From assembly GCF_041270065.1 (NCBI RefSeq), contig NZ_CP065958.1:744001-808000 (forward strand): 64,000 nucleotides of DNA. The letters run 5' to 3'. This DNA comes from Streptomyces fradiae. Lineage in GTDB: Bacteria > Actinomycetota > Actinomycetes > Streptomycetales > Streptomycetaceae. This document shows positions 1 through 9,878 of this stretch, in pieces (the first letter of the stretch is position 1; each line of letters opens with the position of its first letter). Below the pieces are notes generated by a model. That model did no database searches. It was not told where the DNA came from and was given only the letters and a program-made list of their open reading frames with translations. A program made the position numbers and the translations under genes.

Positions 1-1050
1 ACGCTGCGGAACATCGTGTTCCGGGCGCCGGAGCTGCCGAAGCTGCTCGGACCGCGCGCGCCGCTCGTCCACTTCCTCACCTCGCCGACGGGTCTGCGCT
101 ATCCGCTGCGCTCGATCGACGGGCGCGGGCTCTACCGGCTGACCGCGCCGGTCGGCCCGGCGGCCCCGCTGGCGGTGGTGCGCCGGGCGGTGGCCCTGGC
201 CACGCCACTCGAGGTGGTCTCGGACGTGGTGTGGCGGCTGGCCCACCGGGTCGCCGAGCGGTACCGGTCCGGGCCGGTCTTCCTCGCCGGGGACGCGGCG
301 CACACACTGTCGCCGTCCGGCGGCTTCGGGATGAGCACGGGGGTCTGCGACGCCGCCGACCTCGGCTGGAAGCTGGCCGCGACGCTGGCCGGCTGGGCGG
401 GACCGGGGCTGCTCGACACGTACGGCACGGAGCGCCGCCCGGTGGCCCTCGCCGGGGTGGCGGAGGCCCACCGCAATCTGCGGCGCACCCAGGAGCGGCG
501 GATCTCACCGGCCCTTCTGGACGACACCCCGGTGGGCGTCCGCGCCCGGGCCGCGCTTGCCGAGGAGCTGGCGGCCTCGGACGCACGGCGGGAGTTCGAC
601 CGGCCGGAGATGCATTTCGCGTACCGCTACTCCTCCCCGCTTCTGGCCACCGAGGAACCGGACGCCGTGCCAGTGCTCAACGCCTCCACCCTGCCGGGGG
701 CGCGGGCGCCGCACGCCTGGCTCGCGCCGGGGCGCTCGACGCTCGACCTGTACGGCCGGGAGTTCGTTCTCCTGTGCTTCGAGGCCGGTTCCGGCGGGCG
801 CGGGCGGACGGACGGTATGGACGGAACCGGCGGAACGGACGGAACCGGCGGAACGGACGGAACGGTACGGGCGTTCGCCGACCGAAAGGTGCCGCTGCGG
901 GTGGAGCGGTGCGCCGATCCGCAGGCGGCGGAGCGCTACGAGCGGCCGTACGTCCTGGTCCGCCCGGACGGGCATGTGGCCTGGCGGGGCGCGGCGCCGC
1001 CCCGGGATCCGGGGGCTCTGGCCGACCGGGTGCGGGGAGCGGTGGGATGA
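1..1050 (+). CDS. FAD-dependent aromatic monooxygenase, 5'-truncated by window edge
   Basis: This is the C-terminal 349 residues of a PHBH-type flavin hydroxylase, which uses FAD and NAD(P)H to hydroxylate an aromatic or polyketide substrate. The frame is open to base 1, so the N-terminal FAD Rossmann motif lies outside the window. The second FAD-contact motif is clear near visible residues 96-113 (GDAAH followed by a Pro/Gly-rich GGFGMSTG), then the DLGWKLAA helix and a Y-T-ER-P helix. The last ~130 residues resemble the thioredoxin-like tail of phenol/polyketide hydroxylases and contain a G-T-rich repeat. The stop overlaps the start of the P450 gene by four bases (ATGA), so the two are probably co-translated, as in a natural-product tailoring pair. 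The substrate cannot be read from the sequence. Confidence 0.85.
   Translation, partial: TLRNIVFRAPELPKLLGPRAPLVHFLTSPTGLRYPLRSIDGRGLYRLTAPVGPAAPLAVVRRAVALATPLEVVSDVVWRLAHRVAERYRSGPVFLAGDAAHTLSPSGGFGMSTGVCDAADLGWKLAATLAGWAGPGLLDTYGTERRPVALAGVAEAHRNLRRTQERRISPALLDDTPVGVRARAALAEELAASDARREFDRPEMHFAYRYSSPLLATEEPDAVPVLNASTLPGARAPHAWLAPGRSTLDLYGREFVLLCFEAGSGGRGRTDGMDGTGGTDGTGGTDGTVRAFADRKVPLRVERCADPQAAERYERPYVLVRPDGHVAWRGAAPPRDPGALADRVRGAVG
821..870 (+). repeat. 18-bp tandem repeat inside the monooxygenase gene
   Basis: Two exact copies of ACGGAACCGGCGGAACGG lie head to tail (821-838, 839-856), followed by a partial third copy. They encode a G-T-G-G-T-D low-complexity linker in the C-terminal domain. 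The unit is a multiple of three, so copy-number change would keep the frame. Confidence 0.8.
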
Positions 1051-2294
1051 GCGCCGAGCCCGCCGCGTACGGCACTCTGCCGCCCTTCGACCCGGCGCTG
1101 CTCGACCTGGCCGATCCGTACCCCGCCTACCGGCGCTACCGGGAGGCCGGCCCGGTGCATGGCGTGCGCGGCCCCGGGCGGGCGCCGACGACCTGGTACG
1201 TCTTCGGGTACGCGGAGGTGGCGCGGGTGCTCGCGCGCCGGGAGTTCGGCCGGACGGACCCGGCGACGGGCTGCGCGGCCCCGCTGCCGCCGGGGTACGA
1301 GGTGCTGCGGCAGGTGGTGGAGAACTGGCTGGTGTTCCTCGATCCGCCCCGGCACACCGGGGTGCGGGCCCTGGTCACCCCCGCCCTGGGCGCCGGCCCC
1401 GTGACGGCGCTGCGCCCGGAGATCCGCCGGATCGCGCGTGGGCTCGTCGCGCCGCTGGCCGCGCGGGATTCGGTGGACCTGGTCGCCGAGTTCGCGGCGC
1501 CGTTCCCGCTCCTGGTGATCGCCGGGGTGCTCGGCGTGCCGGCGGAGCGGCACGGCTGGTTCCGGGACCGGGCGCTGGCGCTGCAGCGGGCGGGCGGCAC
1601 GCGGGCGGACCGCAGCGCGGCGGGGCTGACGGTGGCGGAGCGGGCGGCGGGCGACCTGACCGCGTACTTCCGGCGGGAGCTGGACGCCCGGCGCGGGCCG
1701 GGCGGCGACCGGGGGGACCTGCTCTCGGCGCTGGCGCGGGCCGCCGACGAGCGGACGGCGCTCACGCCCCGGGAGCAGTCGGCCACCTGCATCCACCTCC
1801 TGACCGCGGGCCACGAGACCACGACGGGGCTGCTCGGCAAGGCGGTGCTCGCGCTCCTGGCCCGTCCGGAGCTCGCGGCCGAGCTGCGGGCGGATCCGGC
1901 GCTGCTGCCGGACGCGGTGGACGAGTTCCTGCGGCACGACCCGCCGGTGCAGATGGTCACCCGCTGGGCGCAGCGCGACTGCGCGCTCGCGGGCCACCCG
2001 ATACGCCGGGGCGACCGGCTCGTCCTCGTCCTCGGCGCCGCCAACCGCGACCCGGCCCGGTTCCCGGATCCGGAGCGGCTCGACGTCCACCGGGACCAGC
2101 TCCGGCACTGCGCGTTCGGGCTCGGCATCCACTACTGCGCGGGCGCCGCTCTCGCCCGGGCGGAGGCGGAGACCGCCCTGGCCGTGCTCCTGACCGGGCT
2201 GCCGGCGCTGCGGCCCGGGGCCCGGCCGGCGGTGGAGGTGCGCTACGCCCCGGACTGGGTGTTCCACGGCCCGGAGCGGCTGACGGTCGGGTGA
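1047..2294 (+). CDS. Cytochrome P450
   Basis: This is a 415-residue soluble bacterial class I P450, a haem-thiolate monooxygenase that takes electrons from a ferredoxin. The oxygen-binding I-helix motif AGHETT is near residues 252-257 and the K-helix ExxR is EFLR at 293-296. The haem-binding loop FGLGIHYCAGAALAR has its ligand at Cys364. Length and motif spacing are normal for the family. The ATG overlaps the stop of the upstream flavin hydroxylase (ATGA), which argues for coupled translation and a shared pathway. No ferredoxin gene is adjacent. The substrate is unknown; macrolide, polyketide or terpenoid tailoring is possible. Confidence 0.92.
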   Translation: MSAEPAAYGTLPPFDPALLDLADPYPAYRRYREAGPVHGVRGPGRAPTTWYVFGYAEVARVLARREFGRTDPATGCAAPLPPGYEVLRQVVENWLVFLDPPRHTGVRALVTPALGAGPVTALRPEIRRIARGLVAPLAARDSVDLVAEFAAPFPLLVIAGVLGVPAERHGWFRDRALALQRAGGTRADRSAAGLTVAERAAGDLTAYFRRELDARRGPGGDRGDLLSALARAADERTALTPREQSATCIHLLTAGHETTTGLLGKAVLALLARPELAAELRADPALLPDAVDEFLRHDPPVQMVTRWAQRDCALAGHPIRRGDRLVLVLGAANRDPARFPDPERLDVHRDQLRHCAFGLGIHYCAGAALARAEAETALAVLLTGLPALRPGARPAVEVRYAPDWVFHGPERLTVG

Positions 2295-2386
2295 CCGGCG
2301 GCGGCCGGGGCCGTGGTGCCCACTGTGACGAGGGCAACGCCCACCGAGGGGATCTTGACGGTATCCATACGCCCTCCGGACGGTTC

Positions 2387-2407
2387 CGTACGCACCCCGT
2401 GCGTACG
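2387..2407. promoter_or_regulatory. Inverted repeat upstream of the APC permease
   Basis: A perfect 8-bp inverted repeat (CGTACGCA and TGCGTACG, loop CCCCG) lies about 70 bp before the permease start. A TTGACG box at 2355-2360 lies just upstream without a convincing -10. It could be an operator or an mRNA hairpin; nothing identifies the factor. Confidence 0.4.
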
Positions 2408-2478
2408 CTGACTCGGCCGCCGTCCGCCGATGGCCGAAAACCGACCTCTCCGCCGTACCGGACAGCAGGAGTCCCCCG

Positions 2479-4435
2479 ATGGCCACGCCCCCCGCCACCC
2501 GTTCCAGTCGCCTGCGGGCGTGGATGCTGGAAGGCCTGTCCGACATGGGCAAGGGCAGGCCCTCGCGGCCGGCCGAGCCGGCTCCGGACGCCGGGCACAA
2601 GGGGCAGCCCTGGTACCGGGTGATGTGTCTGACCGGTGTCGACTATTTCTCGACCCTCGGCTACCAGCCAGGCATCGCGGCCCTTGCCGCCGGGCTCCTC
2701 TCCCCCATCGCGACGATCGTGCTCGTGATCGTGACGCTGGCGGGCGCGCTGCCGGTCTACCGGCGGGTGGCGGAGGAGAGCCCGCACGGCGAGGGTTCGA
2801 TCGCGATGCTGTCGCGGCTGCTGTCCTTCTGGAAGGGCAAGCTGTTCGTCCTCACCCTGCTGGGCTTCGCGGCCACCGACTTCCTCATCACCATCACCCT
2901 GTCGGCCGCCGACGCCTCCACCCACCTGGTGGAGAACCCGCATCTGGAATCGGCCCTGCACGACAAGCAGGTGCTGATCACGATGATCCTGATCGCGCTG
3001 CTGGGCGCGGTGTTCCTGAAGGGCTTCCTGGAGGCCATCGGGGTCGCCGTCGCCCTGGTCGCCGTCTATCTCGGGCTCAACGCCGTCGTCGTGGTCACCG
3101 GCCTGTACCACGTCCTCACCGACGGCCATGTCGTCACCGACTGGACCTCTGCCCTCACGCAGGAGCACGGCAACATCTTCGTCATGGTCGGCGTCGCGCT
3201 GATCGTCTTCCCGAAGCTGGCGCTCGGCATGTCCGGCTTCGAGACGGGTGTGGCGGTGATGCCGCACGTCCAGGGTGCCGCCGACGACACCGAGGCCAAG
3301 CCCGCCGGCCGGATCCGGGGCACGAAGAAGCTGCTCACCACCGCCGCGCTCATCATGAGCGTCTTCCTGTATCTCCACCAGCTTCATCACCACCGTCCTC
3401 ATCCCGCACCAGGAGTTCGAGCCCGGCGGCAAGGCCAACGGCCGCGCGCTGGCCTACCTCGCACACGAGTACCTCGGCGGCGCCTTCGGCACCCTCTACG
3501 ACGTCTCGACGATCGCGATCCTGTGGTTCGCGGGCGCGTCCGCGATGGCCGGCCTGCTCAACCTGATGCCCCGCTATCTGCCCAAGTACGGCATGGCCCC
3601 GCACTGGGCCCGCGCCGTGCGCCCCATGGTGATCACCTTCACCCTGGTCGCCTTCCTGGTCACCTGGATCTTCGACGCCGACGTCGACGCCCAGGGCGGC
3701 GCCTACGCCACCGGTGTCCTGGTCCTGATGAGTTCGGCGGCCATCGCGGTGACCATCGCTGCCCGCCGCGCCGGGCAGCGCGGCTGGACGATCGGCTTCG
3801 CCACCATCTCGGCGGTCCTGCTGTACGTCACCGTCGTGAACGTCATCGAGCGCCCCGACGGTGTGAAGATCGGTGCCTGTTTCATCGCCGGCATCATCCT
3901 CATCTCGCTGCTCTCCCGGCTCGGCCGCGCCTTCGAGCTGCGCGTCACGCACGTCGAGCTGGACGGGATGGCCGAGCGGTTCATCCAGGACATCTCCCGT
4001 CGCACCCCGCGCTTCATCGCGAACGAGCCGGACAACCGGGACGCCGAGGAGTACCGGTCGAAGAAGGACCAGATCCGCGCCGACAACGACCTCCCCGACA
4101 CCGAGGACTTCGTGTTCGTCGAGGTGACGGTCACCGACCCGTCGGAGTTCGAGGCCGGTCTGACGGTCCGCGGCGAGGTCCTGCACGAGCGCTACCGGGT
4201 GCTGACGGTGGAGAGCTCCTCCGTGCCCAACGCCCTTGCGGCCCTGCTGCTCCACGCCCGGGACCTCACCGGGGTCCGCCCGCACATCTACTTCGAGTGG
4301 ACCGAGGGCAACCCCTTCGCCAACTTCTTCCGCTTCTTCCTCTTCGGCCGGGGCGAGGTCGCGCCGACCACCCGTGAGGTGCTGCGCGAGGCGGAGCCGG
4401 ACCGGGAGCTCCGGCCGCGCGTCCACGTGGGCTGA
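2479..4435 (+). pseudogene. APC-superfamily permease, broken by a 1-base frameshift
   Basis: Two adjacent frames together encode one ~651-residue membrane transporter of the amino acid/polyamine/cation superfamily. Reading starts at ATG 2479 (GGAG-like SD upstream) and runs through several membrane segments to ...IMSVFL. The reading then leaves frame and the family-like sequence continues one frame over ([11 protein letters not shown], ...[15 protein letters not shown], ...) to the stop at 4435. The total length is 3n+1. Removing the T at 3370 restores LISTSFITT, so a one-base insertion there is the simplest explanation. A hydrophilic ~160-residue C-terminal tail follows the last membrane helix. 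If the insertion is genuine the protein is inactive; if it is an assembly error the gene is intact. The transported ion or amino acid is not evident. Confidence 0.8.
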
Positions 4436-4484
4436 CCCGCCCCCTCCGCCCGCACTCTCCGCCCACACTCTCCGCCCGCGCTCC

Positions 4485-4490
4485 TATACT
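4485..4490 (+). promoter_or_regulatory. -10 box TATACT of a probable leaderless transcript
   Basis: TATACT ends seven bases before the ATG of the SGNH hydrolase gene at 4498, so transcription would begin at or within a base of the start codon. No Shine-Dalgarno sequence precedes that ATG. The -35 region is not recognisable. Confidence 0.5.
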
Positions 4491-4497
4491 CAACAAT

Positions 4498-5322
4498 ATG
4501 AATAATGAACGGCGCGATGAGGTAGGGCCCTCCGGGACCCGTTACCTGCGGTACGTCGCCCTCGGCGACAGCCAGACCGAGGGCGTCGGGGACGGCGACG
4601 ACACCACCGGGCTGCGGGGCTGGGCCGACCGGCTCGCCGAGCTGGCGGCCGGGTCGAACCCGGGGCTGCGGTACGCCAATCTCGCCGTACGCGGACGGCT
4701 CGCCGGCCAGGTGCGGGCCGAGCAGCTCGGTCCTGCGCTCGCCCTGGCGCCCGATCTCGCCACCGTGGTCGCCGGGGTCAACGACCTGCTGCGGCCGCGC
4801 TTCGACGCCGACGAGGTCGCGGGGCACCTGGCGGCGATGTTCGCGGCGCTCGGCGCGGGCGGCGCCCGGGTCGCCACCCTGACCTTCCCCGACCTCACCC
4901 TGCTGATCCCGGCGGCCCGCCCGGTCGCGCCGCGGATCGCCGCGCTCAACGCGCGGATCCGGGAGGCCGCCCGTACGCACGGCGTCACCGTCCTGGAGAG
5001 CGGCGCCCACCCGGTGGTCACCGACCCGCGGCTCTGGAGCCGCGACCGGCTCCACGCCTCGCCGCTCGGGCACGCCCGCATCGCCGCCGCCTTCGCCGAC
5101 ACCCTCGGCCTCCCGGGCAGCGACGACAGCTGGAGCCGCCCGCTGCCCCCGCCCGCCGGCCGCCCCGCGACCGGCCTGCGCGCCGTCGGTACGGAGCTGG
5201 CCTGGGCCGCGACCTTCCTCGGCCCCTGGCTCGGGCGCCGGCTGCGCGGACGCTCCTCCGGCGACGGGCGTACCGCGAAGCGCCCGGAGCTGACCGCGGT
5301 GGCGGCGGCCCGTACCGCCTAG
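4498..5322 (+). CDS. SGNH/GDSL-family hydrolase
   Basis: This is a 274-residue esterase/lipase-like enzyme of the SGNH fold. Block I is ALGDSQTEG with the nucleophile Ser25. The oxyanion glycine lies in the AVRGRLAGQ region, block III is AGVNDLLRP, and the catalytic Asp-His pair is DRLHAS in block V. There is no signal peptide, so it should act in the cytoplasm, unlike secreted Streptomyces lipases. The start codon lacks an SD but follows a TATACT box closely. The last four bases overlap the end of the convergent DUF308 gene. The natural ester substrate is unknown. Confidence 0.88.
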   Translation: MNNERRDEVGPSGTRYLRYVALGDSQTEGVGDGDDTTGLRGWADRLAELAAGSNPGLRYANLAVRGRLAGQVRAEQLGPALALAPDLATVVAGVNDLLRPRFDADEVAGHLAAMFAALGAGGARVATLTFPDLTLLIPAARPVAPRIAALNARIREAARTHGVTVLESGAHPVVTDPRLWSRDRLHASPLGHARIAAAFADTLGLPGSDDSWSRPLPPPAGRPATGLRAVGTELAWAATFLGPWLGRRLRGRSSGDGRTAKRPELTAVAAARTA

Positions 5323-5933
5323 GAACCGCGCTGGTCGCGGCGGCCGCGGACGGTCAGGGCGATGACGGAGACCAGGAACCAGAAGGCGCCGAAGGCCGAG
5401 TAGCCGGCGACGGAGGACAGGCCGCTCGTCGGCGAGGCGGACATGGCGGCGAAGGAGCCGCCGGCCAGGACGGACAGTCCGCCGCTGATGATCATGGGCC
5501 ACTGGGCGCCGACGGAGCGCCGGCGCCGGATCGCCACGACGAGCTGGATCGCTCCGGAGAGCAGGGCCCAGACGCCGAACACGAGCAGGGCCGTCCCGAC
5601 GGTGGCGAAGGTCGCGGCGAGCATCCCGGCGGCGGTGGCGAGGCCGAGGGCCACGTTGACGGCGCCGACCCGGTCCATCGGGCCGGTGCCGGCCAGGCGC
5701 CGCTCCAGGAGCGTGGCGACGGCGTCCCACAGGGGGTAGATCACGAGCAGCACGGCAGCGATCGCCGTGGGCCGGTCCGTCGAGACGAGTGAGGCGGAGG
5801 TCGTGAGGACGAGTGCCACCCAGATCAGGGAGAAGACGACTCGGATCAGATGGAGCGAGCGGAGCCCGGAGGGCGTCGCCGCGGCCGGGGTCGTGGTCGT
5901 GGTCGTGTGCGAAGTCGCGGTGGTCTGCGTCAT
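5319..5933 (-). CDS. DUF308/HdeD-like integral membrane protein
   Basis: This is a 204-residue protein with a short Thr-rich N-terminus (MTQTTATSHTT) followed by about six hydrophobic helices arranged in pairs, the HdeD/DUF308 layout. Members are small membrane proteins of unclear role, linked to acid or envelope stress in enterobacteria. The start at 5933 is preferred because the peptide upstream is low-complexity and non-membrane, and a weak GGGA precedes it. The gene is divergent from the two-component system at 6125, and the shared 191-bp region carries two identical palindromes. It is therefore a likely target of that system; this is inference. Confidence 0.75.
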   Translation of the reverse strand: MTQTTATSHTTTTTTPAAATPSGLRSLHLIRVVFSLIWVALVLTTSASLVSTDRPTAIAAVLLVIYPLWDAVATLLERRLAGTGPMDRVGAVNVALGLATAAGMLAATFATVGTALLVFGVWALLSGAIQLVVAIRRRRSVGAQWPMIISGGLSVLAGGSFAAMSASPTSGLSSVAGYSAFGAFWFLVSVIALTVRGRRDQRGS

Positions 5934-6013
5934 CGGGTGTCCCGTGGTGTGAGCGTTTTGGTGTGAGACGGTCGCCTCGACGAGGAGTCTTGGCGGCCTC
6001 GGGACGGTGCGCG

Positions 6014-6090
6014 TACTTCGAACGAAGTAGTTCTGCCGTCTCCTTCGCGCCGAAGGGGCTCCGGGCCCGCCGTCTACTTCGTTCGAAGTA
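6014..6090. promoter_or_regulatory. Pair of 16-bp palindromic operators in a divergent promoter region
   Basis: TACTTCGAACGAAGTA (6014-6029) and TACTTCGTTCGAAGTA (6075-6090) share identical half-sites TACTTCG/CGAAGTA around a two-base centre. Their centres are 61 bp apart, close to six helical turns. Between them, 6042-6056 is a related dyad (CCTTCG, CGC, CGAAGG). They lie between the DUF308 gene and the sensor kinase gene, where a response regulator or local repressor could control both directions. Confidence 0.75.
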
Positions 6091-6124
6091 CACGGCGGCG
6101 GCACAGGTGGCCGAGAATCGGACC

Positions 6125-7333
6125 ATGGTCAAGGCGCAGAACAGTCAGGACGGGCCCGTGGCGCCCCTGTGGGTCCGCCGCCCCGAGGCGCTGCACCTCG
6201 CCGCCTACGCGGTGGCCGCACTGGTGTTCACCGGCCAGATCGTGGCCGTGGTCCTGCGCGGGTCGGACGGGCCGACGGTCCTGTCCGTGCTCCTCGCCGG
6301 CGGCGGTGTCGCCCTCTCCTGGTGGCGGCCGTGGGCGGGCCTTGTCGTGGTGAGCGGGGCGTCCTTCGCCGTCACTGCGGTGGGCCACGATCCTCTGTCG
6401 GTGTGGATGATGGCGGTGCTCGTCCTCTTCTCGGTCACCCTCAGGGGGAGACAGCCGCTGGCCGGCATCGGCATCGTGGCGGCGTTCTTCCTGGGGGCGT
6501 TCATGACCGTGGGAGGCTTCCGCGGCGGGGCGATCGTGGGATCCGCCGCATTGTTCTCGGCCATCGCGGGCGGCGCGACCGGGGCCGCCCTTCGCATCCA
6601 CCGGGAGCAGTGGCTCACCCTGGAGGAACGGGCCGAGAGCGCCCTCGCCACCCGTGAGATCGAGGCCACCCGGCGGGTGACCGAGGAACGCCTCCGCATC
6701 GCCCGGGACCTCCATGACGTCATCGGCCACCAGGTGGCGATGCTGAGCATGCATCTGGGTGCCGCGGAGATCGGGCTGCCCGAGGACGCCGAGTCCTCCC
6801 GGCAGGCCCTCGTCTCGGCCAGGTCCAGCGCCCGCACCGTCGTCGTCGAGACGCAGCGGATCCTCGCGCTCCTCCGGCTCGGCGACGACAGCTCCGACGG
6901 CGAGGCGCTCCGGCCGACCCCGGCGCTCAGCGGCCTGGAGGGTCTGATCGCCTCCTTCGAGAGCATCGGCCTCGACGTCCGGCCCTCCCTCGCCCTCCCC
7001 GCCGGTTTCGTGGAGCCCAGTGTGGGTGTGGCCGTCTACCGGGTGCTTCAGGAAGCGCTCACGAACGCCTATCGGCACGGAGAGGGGGCGGCGACGGTGG
7101 AGCTGTGCGAGCACGACGGCAGGATCTGGCTCACCGTGGAGAACCGCGTCGGCCGCTCGGCGACGCGCGGTGCCGGGCCGGGCGGCGGACCCGGAGGCGG
7201 ACCCGGCGGCGGACTCGGACTCGTGGGGATGCGCGAGCGCGTCGAGTCCTCCCACGGGCGGCTGACGATCGAGAGCGACGACGACCGTTTCCGGGTCCAT
7301 GCCGAGTTCAGCCCGCTGGGAGCCGCCGTATGA
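6125..7333 (+). CDS. NarL-type two-component sensor histidine kinase
   Basis: This is a 402-residue membrane histidine kinase. The N-terminal ~150 residues form several membrane helices with very short loops, so the signal is probably sensed in the membrane. The HisKA_3 dimerisation helix carries RIARDLHDVIGHQ with phospho-acceptor His197. The ATPase domain has the N box EALTNAYRHG and a G box ending in GLGLVGMRERVES. A Gly-Pro-rich insert (GPGGG repeats) precedes the G box. The start ATG at 6125 is the first that excludes non-membrane upstream peptide. The gene overlaps the response regulator gene by ATGA. The inducing signal is unknown; the neighbouring DUF308 protein is a candidate partner or target. 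Confidence 0.92.
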   Translation: MVKAQNSQDGPVAPLWVRRPEALHLAAYAVAALVFTGQIVAVVLRGSDGPTVLSVLLAGGGVALSWWRPWAGLVVVSGASFAVTAVGHDPLSVWMMAVLVLFSVTLRGRQPLAGIGIVAAFFLGAFMTVGGFRGGAIVGSAALFSAIAGGATGAALRIHREQWLTLEERAESALATREIEATRRVTEERLRIARDLHDVIGHQVAMLSMHLGAAEIGLPEDAESSRQALVSARSSARTVVVETQRILALLRLGDDSSDGEALRPTPALSGLEGLIASFESIGLDVRPSLALPAGFVEPSVGVAVYRVLQEALTNAYRHGEGAATVELCEHDGRIWLTVENRVGRSATRGAGPGGGPGGGPGGGLGLVGMRERVESSHGRLTIESDDDRFRVHAEFSPLGAAV

Positions 7334-7992
7334 CGACACGGATTCTGATCGTCGACGACCAGGACGAGATCCGGGCCGGCATCAAGGCGATGCTCCGGCT
7401 CGACCCGGGTCTGGTCGTCGTGGGCGACCTCTCCGACGGGCTCCAGGTCGTCCCCTTCCTCCGGGAGCACCCCGTCGACCTGGTCCTGATGGACATCCGG
7501 ATGCCCGGCATCGACGGGGTCGAGGCCACCCGCCGGATCCGCGGGGAGCACCCGCCCGAGCAGACCCGGGTGATCGTGCTGACCACGTTCGACCAGGACG
7601 ACATCGTCCTTGCCGCCCTCCGCGCGGGCGCCAACGGGTTCCTGAGCAAGACCGTCAGCCCCGCCGAACTGGTCGCCGGCATCACCGAGGTCGTCGGCGG
7701 CGGGGGTGCGCTGTCGGCCGCCGCGACGGCCGCGCTCATCGGGCACATGACCGACAGTCCGCCCCCGGTGGTCGACCGGGAGCTGCTGCGCCGTTTCGAC
7801 GCGCTGACCCCGAGGGAGCGGGACGTGGTCGTGCTCGTCGCGAGCGGGCTCGGCAACGACGAGATCGCGGCCCAGATGTCGGTGTCGCCGTTCACCGTGA
7901 AGACGCACGCGGTGCGGGCCATGACGAAGGTCGGCGCACGAGACCGGGCACAGCTCGTCTCGTTCACCTTCCGGGCCGGCCTCTACCCCTGA
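7330..7992 (+). CDS. LuxR/NarL-family response regulator
   Basis: This is a 220-residue transcription factor and the cognate partner of the overlapping kinase gene. The receiver domain has the acidic pair near residues 9-10, phospho-acceptor Asp55 in LMDIRMPG, the Thr of VLTTFD, and the conserved Lys in FLSKTV. A C-terminal LuxR helix-turn-helix follows (LTPRERDVVVLVASG ... SPFTVKTHAVRAM). NarL-type regulators bind as dimers to inverted repeats, so the two palindromes at 6014-6090 are its best candidate sites and would give autoregulation. Length and domain order are normal. Confidence 0.94.
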   Translation: MTTRILIVDDQDEIRAGIKAMLRLDPGLVVVGDLSDGLQVVPFLREHPVDLVLMDIRMPGIDGVEATRRIRGEHPPEQTRVIVLTTFDQDDIVLAALRAGANGFLSKTVSPAELVAGITEVVGGGGALSAAATAALIGHMTDSPPPVVDRELLRRFDALTPRERDVVVLVASGLGNDEIAAQMSVSPFTVKTHAVRAMTKVGARDRAQLVSFTFRAGLYP

Positions 7993-8064
7993 CCGCCCCG
8001 GCTCCCCTGCCGCCCGCGGAAAATCGGGGGCGGCCGGCCGGGGCGCTTTGTTACGGTGGGGCGC

Positions 8065-8091
8065 ATGGGTTCGTACTACTTCTTCCGCTGA
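8065..8091 (+). CDS. Candidate leader peptide MGSYYFFR upstream of the ABC-F gene
   Basis: This is an eight-codon open frame (ATG to TGA) with a purine-rich GGTGGGG at 8055-8061 just before the ATG. It ends 128 bases before the ABC-F start codon. Genes for antibiotic-resistance ABC-F proteins are often controlled by short leader peptides whose translation stalls in the presence of the drug. The Tyr-Tyr-Phe-Phe-Arg ending is compact and aromatic. Inverted repeats follow it directly. A second start-stop pair (ATG AAC CGC TGA) lies at 8111-8122. Expression is not proven by sequence. Confidence 0.6.
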   Translation: MGSYYFFR

Positions 8092-8100
8092 TCACGCACA

Positions 8101-8177
8101 CGGACACGGCATGAACCGCTGACGCGCAGCCGCGTCGGACGGGAGGCCGCCGGTGTCCGCGCGCCCGCACGGCGCGC
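8101..8177 (+). promoter_or_regulatory. Attenuator-like hairpins in the ABC-F mRNA leader
   Basis: Three pairings are visible after the leader peptide. GACGCG/CGCGTC (8121-8126, 8131-8136) forms a tetraloop hairpin. GCGCGCC/GGCGCGC (8159-8165, 8171-8177) forms a strong 7-bp stem. CGGACAC/GTGTCCG (8101-8107, 8153-8159) can form a long-range stem enclosing the first; it shares one base with the second stem, so the two compete at that edge. There is no U-tract, so the effect could be on transcription or on access to the AGGGA ribosome site at 8207-8211. Confidence 0.5.
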
Positions 8178-8219
8178 CACGCCCCGATCAGTCGAACCCA
8201 TCCCCCAGGGAATCCCCCC

Positions 8220-9849
<1,630 letters not shown>

Positions 9850-9851
<2 letters not shown>

Positions 9852-9878
9852 CCGGGCCGGTTCTTCCGGACCGGGGTC
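9850..9878. terminator. Possible bidirectional terminator between convergent genes
   Basis: GACC at 9850-9853 pairs with GGTC at 9875-9878, and CCGG at 9857-9860 pairs with CCGG at 9866-9869 around a TTCTT loop. The structure spans the stop codons of the ABC-F gene and the convergent transporter operon. No T-run follows, so support is modest. Confidence 0.35.

Noticed and set aside
821..870. Short repeats as a possible CRISPR remnant
   Set aside because: The units are directly adjacent without spacers and encode a regular Gly-Thr linker in frame.
2295..2478. A c-di-AMP (ydaO-type) riboswitch before the APC permease
   Set aside because: The region is under 190 bases, has only one small hairpin and shows none of the conserved riboswitch segments I can recognise.
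936..2600. A 554-codon antisense frame over the P450 gene
   Set aside because: It is an Arg/Pro-rich shadow with no family features, while the P450 on the other strand has all haem and I-helix motifs.
3360..3380. Programmed frameshifting in the permease
   Set aside because: No slippery heptamer or downstream pseudoknot is evident, and programmed shifts are not known for this family. A plain one-base insertion is simpler.
8111..8122. A second leader peptide MNR before the ABC-F gene
   Set aside because: Three codons with no ribosome site are likely to occur by chance. It is mentioned only as part of the leader.
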